DNA from: Oscillospiraceae bacterium
GTDB lineage: Bacteria; Bacillota; Clostridia; Oscillospirales; Oscillospiraceae
Assembly (NCBI GenBank): GCA_031260745.1
Contig: JAISKY010000104.1
Location: 1-5,994 of the forward strand
Direction of reading: 5' to 3'
Length of the DNA: 5,994 nt
Each line of letters starts with the position of its first letter. Within the stretch, counting starts at the first letter, position 1. Under the pieces are notes generated by a model. The model searched no databases. It saw nothing but the letters and a program-made list of their open reading frames with translations, and was not told where the DNA came from. Positions 1 to 5,188 of the stretch are shown in pieces. A program made the position numbers and the translations under genes.

Positions 1-110
1 CGCTGCCCGAATCGGAGCGTCCAATGCGTCTGATTATCCCAACCGCTGAGAGTAACCAATGGATTTACTCCGTGATACGGATTGAATTCGCGCCGAATGA
101 GCAGAGCTGA
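1..110 (+). CDS. C-terminal end of an upstream gene, possibly a molybdopterin-dependent oxidoreductase (partial)
   Basis: Reading from base 3, an open frame of 35 codons runs to a TGA at 108-110; its 5' part lies outside the window. The other two forward frames stop by bases 31-33 and 47-49. The peptide ends with RPMRLIIPT, then NQWIYSVIRIEF about four residues later, then a short polar tail. A strand of the type R-L-(V/I)-(V/I)-P, then W, then a final R/K-I-E-(V/F) strand, is how small sulfite-oxidase-fold proteins (PF00174 type) commonly end. A molybdenum-dependent enzyme would fit the moeA gene downstream. That the frame is coding is fairly likely; the family name is a guess from one short segment and from context. 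The next gene starts 73 bp after its stop, on the same strand, so the two may share a transcript. Confidence 0.5.
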   Translation, partial: LPESERPMRLIIPTAESNQWIYSVIRIEFAPNEQS

Positions 111-167
111 CCCCGGCGTATTTTTCACCCGGCAAATACACACAATAGCTTTTGACTTTATTATGAC

Positions 168-174
168 AGAGGTG
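168..174 (+). promoter_or_regulatory. Ribosome binding site that fixes the start of the binding lipoprotein
   Basis: AGAGGTG lies 9 bases before the ATG at 184. The two earlier in-frame ATGs, at 82 and 163, have no comparable purine-rich site. The one at 82 would also overlap the upstream coding frame and would put 34 charged and mixed residues ahead of a perfect lipoprotein signal peptide. This site is the main reason for choosing 184. Confidence 0.75.
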
Positions 175-183
175 TCCTTGCTA

Positions 184-1266
184 ATGAGAAAAACCCTCGC
201 TTTACTGCTCGCGCTTGTAATGATATTGACGCTGTTCGCGGCGTGTGGTTCATCACAGGCTGCTCCGACAGCTACGACCGCTCCGGCAACGCGGACGTTT
301 ACTGATAGCGTTGGCAGAACGGTTGAACTTCCCGCGAACATTACGAGAATCGCGCCAAGCGGAGCGTTAGCGCAGATGTTCCTGATTGCGATTGCGCCGG
401 ATTTGCTTTGCACCGTCGCGCAACGGTACAACGACGACGCTGTTAAATATGTTCCCGCGTATCTAAATGACCTGCCCGAAGTCGGGCAATTTTACGGTAT
501 GGATAATCTTAACTTTGAGAGCATCGCAACAATCAAACCAGAGGTTGTAATCGACCTCGGCGAACCAAAGAATACCATCAAAGAAGATATGGACGGCATT
601 ACGGAGAAACTCGCGCTCCCCGCGCTCCACATAACCGCCGATTTGCGAGGTACGCCCGAAGCGTTCAGAACGCTCGGCAGACTGCTCGGACGCGAGGCAA
701 AAGGCGAACAGCTTGCCTCGTTCTGCGAAAAGATTCTTGCTAAGACTGACGAACTTGTGACTCTCGCGAACGGCGATAAGCCAACGATTCTCTATTGTCT
801 GGGCGACGCGGGGATTAACGTACTCGCCAGAGGCTCGTTCCACTCCGAGGTACTTGACTATATCGCGGAGAACGCGGCGGTCGTTGACGCGCCAAGCTCC
901 AAAGGTTCCGGTAACGAGGTCAGCTTAGAGCAGATTTCAGTATGGAATCCGGACGTTATCATTTTCGCTCCGAACAGCGCATATGCGGACGTTGCAACCG
1001 ACAAAACGTGGTCTGAACTAGACGCAATAAAGAGCGGCAGATATGCGGAGGTTCCCGGCGCGCCGTACAACTGGATGGGCAGTCCGCCATCAATTAACCG
1101 TTATCTTGGTATGCTTTGGTTGTCGTATCTGCTGTACGCGGACGATGACGGGAGCGAGTTGAACGCGCTGATTACGGAATATTACAAGCTGTTCTACGGT
1201 CATACACTAACTGCTACCGAGTACGACGCGCTGTTAGCGAACGCGCGGTTTGGAGGGACGCAATGA
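184..1266 (+). CDS. ABC transporter substrate-binding lipoprotein, BtuF/FepB/MolA type (cluster A-II, Peripla_BP_2)
   Basis: The 360-residue product should be an extracytoplasmic, membrane-anchored receptor that hands a metal chelate or oxyanion to an ABC importer. Residues 1-21 form a lipoprotein signal: MRK, a Leu/Ala-rich core and a lipobox FAAC with Cys21. A Thr/Ala/Pro-rich linker follows to about residue 36. The FTDSVGRTVELP opening (39-50) is the usual first strand of periplasmic-binding-protein-2 domains. The KPEVVIDLG (118-126) and WNPDVIIF segments are the paired 'P-D-V-I' strands of the two lobes. NWMGSPPS at 296-303, followed by a WLSYLLY helix, is typical of clostridial members of this group. 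The family binds siderophores, cobalamin, haem, or molybdate/tungstate (MolA). The neighbouring moeA and possible molybdoenzyme favour an oxyanion here, which is inference. No permease or ATPase gene is in the window. The start at 184 is preferred over an upstream ATG at 82. Confidence 0.88.
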   Translation: MRKTLALLLALVMILTLFAACGSSQAAPTATTAPATRTFTDSVGRTVELPANITRIAPSGALAQMFLIAIAPDLLCTVAQRYNDDAVKYVPAYLNDLPEVGQFYGMDNLNFESIATIKPEVVIDLGEPKNTIKEDMDGITEKLALPALHITADLRGTPEAFRTLGRLLGREAKGEQLASFCEKILAKTDELVTLANGDKPTILYCLGDAGINVLARGSFHSEVLDYIAENAAVVDAPSSKGSGNEVSLEQISVWNPDVIIFAPNSAYADVATDKTWSELDAIKSGRYAEVPGAPYNWMGSPPSINRYLGMLWLSYLLYADDDGSELNALITEYYKLFYGHTLTATEYDALLANARFGGTQ

Positions 1267-1739
1267 ACATTTTTCTGACCGGCGAACCCGGCATAGGTAA
1301 AACGACGATACTGGAGCGGTATCTTAACAGCTCCGGCGTCAGCGTCGGCGGCTATTTCACTACACGCGAAATTACTGAAACCTCGCGCGTGTTTTGGTTG
1401 AACGACCGGATTACGGGTGAGAGTTGCCTAATGGTTAAAATGATACCGGAAGTGCCGCGTGAGGTTAACCTCGCGGCGTTCGACGAGTTTGCTGTTGCCG
1501 CAATCAATCGCGGGATTGCGGAACGCGGTGTTCTCGCGCTTGACGAACTCGGACGCTTCGAGGAACCGTGCGAGCGTTTTAAGCAAGCTGTGTTCGCCGC
1601 GCTCGACAGCGATGTTATCGTACTCGGAATATTGAAACTCTGCGACACTCCGTTTATCGACGCGATTAAAGCGCGCGCCGACGTGACTGTGATTACGGTG
1701 ACGGAGGAAAACCGCGACACAATCACTATCCCGCTGTGA
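1263..1739 (+). CDS. THEP1-family nucleoside-triphosphatase (NTPase_1)
   Basis: This 158-residue P-loop protein is probably cytoplasmic. A Walker A motif, GEPGIGKTT, is at residues 7-15. A GGYFTTRE segment (29-36) follows, as the G-(F/Y)-x-T strand does in THEP1 proteins. The Walker B strand is VLALDELGRFE (90-100). The C-terminal part, with RADVTVITVTEENRD, matches the usual final strand and helix, so the protein looks complete although slightly shorter than typical members (about 170-190 residues). Characterised THEP1 enzymes hydrolyse ATP, GTP and other NTPs slowly, and their cellular role is unclear. Its ATG overlaps the stop of the binding-protein gene (ATGA) with GGAGGG five bases upstream, which implies translational coupling. 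In this operon it might act in metal delivery or cofactor maturation, as the P-loop protein MobB does, but nothing in the sequence proves that. Confidence 0.85.
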   Translation: MNIFLTGEPGIGKTTILERYLNSSGVSVGGYFTTREITETSRVFWLNDRITGESCLMVKMIPEVPREVNLAAFDEFAVAAINRGIAERGVLALDELGRFEEPCERFKQAVFAALDSDVIVLGILKLCDTPFIDAIKARADVTVITVTEENRDTITIPL

Positions 1740-1868
1740 GTAGCTGTCGAACTGCTGTAAGCGTCCGAATAATTGAAAAAAATACATATTTATCAAGAGA
1801 AGTCTATGGCGCCGCAACGAAGCAAAACCGTCCGCTATAATTACAAGAGATAAAAATTGTCTTTCAGC

Positions 1869-1873
1869 GAGGA
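1869..1873 (+). promoter_or_regulatory. Ribosome binding site choosing between two ATGs of the FMN reductase gene
   Basis: GAGGA ends directly before an ATG at 1874, too close to serve it. It lies 6 bases before the in-frame ATG at 1880, a normal spacing. The start at 1880 also makes the protein begin MKTLILNGSPR, as most of its family does. Confidence 0.7.
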
Positions 1874-1879
1874 ATGTCT

Positions 1880-2440
1880 ATGAAAACGCTAATCCTAAAC
1901 GGTTCGCCGCGAATAAACGGCGACACGGCGGCGTTACTCGCCGTACTGCGCGAGAATCTCAAAAGCGAGATAACGGAGATTTCGGCGTATCGTGATAATA
2001 TCAAGCCTTGCATTGATTGCCGCAAGTGTCAGACCTCGCCCGGTTGCGCTATTCGCGACGATATGGATATTGTGACGAGCGACGATTTTGACAATGTAAT
2101 TGTCGCCTCGCCCGTGTACTATGGACTTCTTGCGGGACCTCTGATTTCGCTTGCGAGCCGGTTTCAGTTTTACTATTCGGCGAAAGCGTTTCTGAACGCT
2201 CCGATTGAGGTAACGCCTAAGCTCGGCGCGGTAATTCTGACGGCGGGCGGCAGCAAGGGCAACGCGGACGGAGCTGTTCCGCTCGCAAGAGTGATTCTCC
2301 GTATACGCGGCGCGGCGCTCCCGGACGAAAATATCATTATGTCCGCTCAAACGGACAGTTTCCCCGCAAAGAACGATACCGCCGCCGCTGAAAAAATCCG
2401 CGGCCTTGCGGCGCGTTGGAATCTGATTGATAAGGAGTAA
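1880..2440 (+). CDS. NAD(P)H-dependent FMN reductase / iron-sulfur flavoprotein-like protein, flavodoxin fold
   Basis: The product has 186 residues. It begins with a beta strand and the FMN-phosphate loop NGSPRINGDTAALL (7-20). Next is the cysteine cluster C44-x2-C47-x2-C50-x5-C56 within KPCIDCRKC and PGCAIRDDM. The SPVYYGLLAGPL segment (77-88) contacts the flavin in this family. In archaeal and clostridial iron-sulfur flavoproteins a compact Cys motif at this place binds a 4Fe-4S cluster. In many relatives the cysteines are conserved without a proven cluster, so cluster binding is possible but not shown. The likely role is cytoplasmic electron transfer or reduction of a quinone or metal species. 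The gene follows the NTPase after about 140 bp, and its last codons contain the ribosome binding site of moeA, which starts 5 bp after its stop. This suggests a role alongside molybdenum-cofactor synthesis, but the redox partner cannot be named. Confidence 0.85.
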   Translation: MKTLILNGSPRINGDTAALLAVLRENLKSEITEISAYRDNIKPCIDCRKCQTSPGCAIRDDMDIVTSDDFDNVIVASPVYYGLLAGPLISLASRFQFYYSAKAFLNAPIEVTPKLGAVILTAGGSKGNADGAVPLARVILRIRGAALPDENIIMSAQTDSFPAKNDTAAAEKIRGLAARWNLIDKE

Positions 2441-2445
2441 TATCA

Positions 2446-3648
2446 ATGGCAATGCAACGAATCGAACCCGGCGAGTTGCCTACCCGCGCGGAGGTACTGG
2501 CTAAACTGTTCTCCAAGTGGAGCGCGCCGATACGCACGGAGCGCGTCAGGACCGAGGACGCGCTGTACAGGATATTGGCGGCTGACGTTTTTTCGCTGTG
2601 CGACAAGCCGGTATTTCGCGGTTCGCGAATGGACGGTGTAGCCGTGAAGTCCGAGATGTTCAAAGACGGCGTTCCCGACGCGTCGGAGTGGAAGCTCGGA
2701 ACGGATTACGTCAGAGCCGATACCGGGGACGATTTCGACGACGCGTTCGACGCCGTTATCGCGGTCGAGGACTTGGAGTTTCTGCCAAACGGCGGCTTGA
2801 AATTTAATAACGACCTCGAACCAGTAACGGCGGGCGCGGAAATAGCGAACCGGGGCGATTCCATAGCGCGTGATATGTTGCTCTGCGAGAAAGGTACGCG
2901 TTTACTCGCCGTTGACTTAGCGGCGATAGCTATGGGAGCGGTTAGCGAGATTGAAGTCTACAAAAAGCCGGTCGCGGCATTTATCCCTACGGGGAGTGAG
3001 CTAATCCCGCTTGGGCAACTACCTAAGCGGGGCGAAACTGTGTGTTCCAACTCAATTTTGGCAAAGTGTATGCTTGAGGAAATGGGAGCGGTCGGCTTGA
3101 CGTTCGACCCTGTTGCCGACAATCCCAAAGAGCTTTCAGCCGCGCTTGACAAGGCGCTCTCGGAAGCCGATGTCGTAATCCTAAGCGCGGGAACGAGCAA
3201 GGGCAGCGAGGATTACTGCCATACTCTGTTGGCGGAGCGCGGCGAGCTTATATTCCACGGAGTAGCGTCCGCTCCGGGCAGACCTATGGCGGGCGCGATA
3301 GTGGACGGCAAGCCGGTAATCAACGTCGCCGGACCTCCGACAGCCTGTTTCAACGGTCTGGAATGGTGCGTTAAAGCCGTAGTGTGCAAGTTCTGCGAGC
3401 AGAATCCTCTGAAACGTCACACGGTACTCGCAACGCTGTCAGGCGATATTCACAGCGGAGGCGTGGGCTTTGAATCGTTCGTCCGGCTGAAACTTGAGAA
3501 AACCGACAGCGGCTATATCGCTCACCCTATGCCTCACAGAGCAACGCGGACTCCCGATTCTATCCGCGCCGAGGGGCTGTACATAACGAAGCTCGAACCC
3601 GAAGCTCAAAGCAAAGGTGACGTTATTGAGGTTGAACTGTTGAGATAA
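2446..3648 (+). CDS. moeA: Molybdopterin molybdenumtransferase (MoeA family)
   Basis: MoeA inserts molybdate into adenylylated molybdopterin, the last common step of molybdenum-cofactor synthesis, in the cytoplasm. The 400-residue length is normal. The domains run in the usual order: RMDGVAV at 61-67 (the MDG loop), the beta-rich insert at about 70-150, then the MogA-like domain. That domain carries IPTGSEL at 180-186, CSNSILAKCML at 200-210, SAGTSKGSEDY at 247-257, APGRPMAG at 276-283 and a GPPTACFNGLEW loop at 296-307. The C-terminal beta domain fills about 325-400. The classical GGVSVGEADY and LPGNPVS motifs are replaced by AGTSKGSEDY and VAGPPTA, a divergent subgroup also seen in clostridia; the acidic Asp256 is kept. 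AAGGAG at 2432-2437 lies 8 bases from the ATG at 2446, which is better placed than the ATG at 2452. The subgroup could handle tungsten rather than molybdenum, and the sequence does not decide this. Confidence 0.9.
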   Translation: MAMQRIEPGELPTRAEVLAKLFSKWSAPIRTERVRTEDALYRILAADVFSLCDKPVFRGSRMDGVAVKSEMFKDGVPDASEWKLGTDYVRADTGDDFDDAFDAVIAVEDLEFLPNGGLKFNNDLEPVTAGAEIANRGDSIARDMLLCEKGTRLLAVDLAAIAMGAVSEIEVYKKPVAAFIPTGSELIPLGQLPKRGETVCSNSILAKCMLEEMGAVGLTFDPVADNPKELSAALDKALSEADVVILSAGTSKGSEDYCHTLLAERGELIFHGVASAPGRPMAGAIVDGKPVINVAGPPTACFNGLEWCVKAVVCKFCEQNPLKRHTVLATLSGDIHSGGVGFESFVRLKLEKTDSGYIAHPMPHRATRTPDSIRAEGLYITKLEPEAQSKGDVIEVELLR

Positions 3649-3685
3649 GGTAACGGTAATTATTCAATCCCGGAGGCTGAGTCAA

Positions 3686-4651
3686 ATGCCAAAGAAATCA
3701 CGCGTTTTGTACATAAAGAAATATCTCGAAGAACAGACGGACGAGAATCACCCTGCGTCAATGACGGATATTCTCGCGTATCTTGAAGCAGAGGGGATTG
3801 TTGCAAGCCGCAAGACCGTCGCGCCGGATATTGAGCAGCTTATAGAATCGGGCGTTGACGTAGTGGAGAATACGGGTAAACGCTACGAATACTTTATCGG
3901 CGACCGGCATTTTGAACTGCCGGAATTAAAACTGCTTGTGGACGCGGTACAGGCGTCGAGGTTCATACCAGCGAAAAAGAGCGCGGCGCTGATAGAAAAG
4001 CTGACCGCGCTGACGAGTATTCATAAAGCTGACGAATTAAGCCGCCGCTTGTATACAACCGAGCGTATAAAGCCTACGAACGAGAAAGTATATATAATCG
4101 TTGACCTACTGCACGCCGCAATAAATACCGGGAAACAGGTGACATTCAAGTATTATGATTACAGCCGGAACAAACGCAAGCTGTATAAGCATAACGGACG
4201 AATTTACCGCGTAAGCCCATACGGTCTTATTTGGAACAGTGACAGATATTATATTGTAGGTTGGTCTGAAAGTCACAATGATATTGCCCGGTTCCGAGTT
4301 GACAGGATAGCTGTGCCTGAAATTACGGTTACTCCCGCAGTACCAAAACCGGAATATTTTGATATGGCGTCGTATGCGAACTCTGTATTCCAGATGTACG
4401 AGGGCGAGGTACGTTCCGTTGCTCTGTTATGCGATAACGACCTAATGAACAGTATAATCGACCGTTTCGGCGAGGACGTAAAGACAGAGTTAGTTGATTC
4501 GGAGCATTTCACAGCGTATGCAGATGTTTCTGCAAGTCCCACATTCTATGGCTGGGTAACTTCGTTTGGTGGCAGAATGTTAATAATTGCGCCGGAAAAT
4601 GTGCGAAAAGAGTACAGTAGTCTAATCAATTCACTTGCCTGTAACGCCTGA
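3686..4651 (+). CDS. WYL-domain transcriptional regulator with N-terminal HTH
   Basis: This 321-residue protein has the standard layout of DeoR-like WYL regulators. A winged helix-turn-helix lies at about 5-72, with SMTDILAYL as the positioning helix and ASRKTVAPDIEQL as the probable recognition helix. A helical linker follows to about 132. The WYL beta-barrel covers about 135-210, with VSPYGLIWNSDRYYIVGW and then ARFRVDRI. A C-terminal WCX extension runs to the end. The core motif reads YYI instead of WYL, a substitution found in other members, and the basic RFRVDRI strand that lines the ligand groove is intact. WYL domains sense small molecules or nucleic acids. GGAGG at 3672-3676 lies 9 bases before the ATG. 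The gene is 37 bp after moeA with no clear promoter or terminator between, so it may be co-transcribed and regulate the metal operon. Control of the downstream module is an alternative. Confidence 0.9.
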   Translation: MPKKSRVLYIKKYLEEQTDENHPASMTDILAYLEAEGIVASRKTVAPDIEQLIESGVDVVENTGKRYEYFIGDRHFELPELKLLVDAVQASRFIPAKKSAALIEKLTALTSIHKADELSRRLYTTERIKPTNEKVYIIVDLLHAAINTGKQVTFKYYDYSRNKRKLYKHNGRIYRVSPYGLIWNSDRYYIVGWSESHNDIARFRVDRIAVPEITVTPAVPKPEYFDMASYANSVFQMYEGEVRSVALLCDNDLMNSIIDRFGEDVKTELVDSEHFTAYADVSASPTFYGWVTSFGGRMLIIAPENVRKEYSSLINSLACNA

Positions 4652-4655
4652 TTTT

Positions 4656-4686
4656 GTTGACTATTTTCAAAAAAATAGGGGTCAAC
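4656..4686 (+). other. Stem-loop just after the WYL gene
   Basis: GTTGA (4656-4660) pairs with TCAAC (4682-4686), and CTATTTT (4661-4667) pairs with AAAATAG (4672-4678). The loop is CAAA, and a GGG bulge at 4679-4681 separates the two helices. It begins 5 bases after the WYL stop codon. The following bases are TTGTCCAAAT, not a T-tract, so it is a poor intrinsic terminator on either strand. It could be an mRNA 3' end stabiliser, a weak terminator or a protein-binding site. The TTGAC/GTCAA words recur at the promoter downstream. Confidence 0.4.
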
Positions 4687-4719
4687 TTGTCCAAATAGGA
4701 ACAGTTGAAAATTACCATA

Positions 4720-4748
4720 TTGACAAACGCAATATTGTCGGGTATAAT
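4720..4748 (+). promoter_or_regulatory. Consensus sigma-A promoter for the XRE-peptidase pair
   Basis: TTGACA at 4720-4725 and TATAAT at 4743-4748 are both exact consensus hexamers separated by exactly 17 bases. Transcription would start at about 4755, roughly 43 bases before the ATG of the XRE gene. Such a strong promoter in front of a small HTH gene is usual for repressors that hold their own promoter down. This promoter separates the module from the metal operon upstream. Confidence 0.88.
4722..4739 (+). promoter_or_regulatory. Inverted repeat, candidate XRE operator
   Basis: GACAA at 4722-4726 and TTGTC at 4735-4739 are exact reverse complements separated by 8 bases. They overlap the -35 hexamer and the spacer. 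Half-sites of 5 bp with this centre distance suit a dimeric XRE repressor that would block RNA polymerase. The palindrome CAATATTG (4730-4737) sits inside the same stretch. Further TTGAC/GTCAA/TTGTC words occur at 4657, 4681 and 4687. Binding by the adjacent regulator is inferred from position only. Confidence 0.4.
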
Positions 4749-4757
4749 ATAGCTACG

Positions 4758-4779
4758 ATGTTCCCAACAAAGGGAACGT
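4758..4779 (+). other. 5' UTR hairpin between promoter and XRE gene
   Basis: GTTCCC (4760-4765) and GGGAAC (4772-4777) form a perfect stem around the loop AACAAA. A U-G pair and an A-U pair extend it to 8 bp in RNA. It would lie within a few bases of the predicted transcript start at about 4755 and just before AAAGGAG (4782-4788), the ribosome binding site. A hairpin at the very 5' end usually protects an mRNA; as DNA it could instead be a second operator. It is followed by purines and not by a T-run, so it is not a terminator. Confidence 0.55.
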
Positions 4780-4797
4780 GCAAAGGAGATACGCATT

Positions 4798-5187
4798 ATG
4801 AGCGAAGAAAAAACTTTCGGCTCGTTTATCCGAAAAAAACGGTTGGGTCGTGAAATCACACTTCGCGGCTTTGCTAAAATGCTCGACTTATCACCCGTGC
4901 ATATGAGCAATATGGAAACTGACAGGCGCGCGGCTCCGAAAGATGAGGTTCTGGCGCGAATGGCACAGATTTTGCTTTTAAGCAAAGAGGAAACGGAAGT
5001 AATGTACGATTTGGCGGCAAAGTCAAAAGCGTCGCCCAGAGTGTCCGGGGACTTGCCGGAGTACATTATGGAGAATGACTTAGCGCGAGTTGCGTTAAGG
5101 ACTGCGAAAGATATGGACGCAACGGACAAGGAGTGGCAGGAGTTCATAGAAAAACTACGAAACCGCGGAGCAAAGGAGGACGGATAA
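4798..5187 (+). CDS. XRE-family helix-turn-helix transcriptional regulator (ImmR-like)
   Basis: The 129-residue product has a Cro/C1-type DNA-binding domain at about 7-61: FGSFIRKKRLGREITLRGFA, then the turn, LSPVHMSNMET as the recognition helix, and a further helix pair. The C-terminal part, LPEYIMENDLARVALRTA (86-103) followed by DKEWQEFIEKL, is a conserved tail of many Firmicutes regulators encoded beside ImmA/IrrE peptidases. It may hold the dimer interface or cleavage region. AAAGGAG lies 9 bases upstream of the ATG. The gene follows a perfect promoter with an inverted repeat across it, so negative autoregulation is likely. By analogy with ImmR of ICEBs1 it may repress until the peptidase cleaves it. 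What it controls besides itself is not visible; the zinc-ribbon gene downstream is a candidate. Confidence 0.9.
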   Translation: MSEEKTFGSFIRKKRLGREITLRGFAKMLDLSPVHMSNMETDRRAAPKDEVLARMAQILLLSKEETEVMYDLAAKSKASPRVSGDLPEYIMENDLARVALRTAKDMDATDKEWQEFIEKLRNRGAKEDG

Positions 5188-5188
5188 C

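Noticed and set aside
69..81. TCCGT-N3-ACGGA inverted repeat sharing words with the repeat at 5810-5827
   Set aside because: Arm order and spacing are reversed relative to the downstream repeat, and it lies within coding sequence. It is probably chance.
118..139. Inverted repeat GTATTT/AAATAC with a 10-base loop, and the CCCGGC word twice, before the lipoprotein gene
   Set aside because: The stem is 6 bp and AT-rich, with no T-run or ligand-core motif, and the CCCGGC copies are short. No cobalamin or molybdenum-cofactor riboswitch features could be recognised.
152..180. TTGACT at 152-157 as a promoter -35 before the lipoprotein gene
   Set aside because: There is no -10-like sequence at 16-18 bases downstream, and the nearby TATTAT at 159-164 has no -35 upstream.
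82..183. N-terminal extension of the binding lipoprotein from an ATG at 82
   Set aside because: It overlaps the upstream coding frame, lacks a ribosome binding site and would put 34 residues before a complete lipoprotein signal peptide.
1836..1841. TATAAT called as a full internal promoter
   Set aside because: The sequence 17 bases upstream is CGCAAC, nothing like TTGACA, and there is no extended -10 TG.
3640..3668. TTGAGA-17-TTCAAT as a promoter for the WYL gene
   Set aside because: The start point would fall in the ribosome binding site at 3672-3676, so the transcript could not be translated normally.
4635..4853. 72-codon + strand frame across the WYL-XRE gap
   Set aside because: It runs through the promoter and the start of the XRE gene in another frame, has no ribosome binding site and shows no recognisable motif.
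4626..5147. Long minus-strand open frame opposite the XRE gene, and similar antisense frames opposite the other genes
   Set aside because: They are antisense shadows of well-supported genes, lack ribosome binding sites and recognisable domains, and reflect the biased codon use of the + strand genes.
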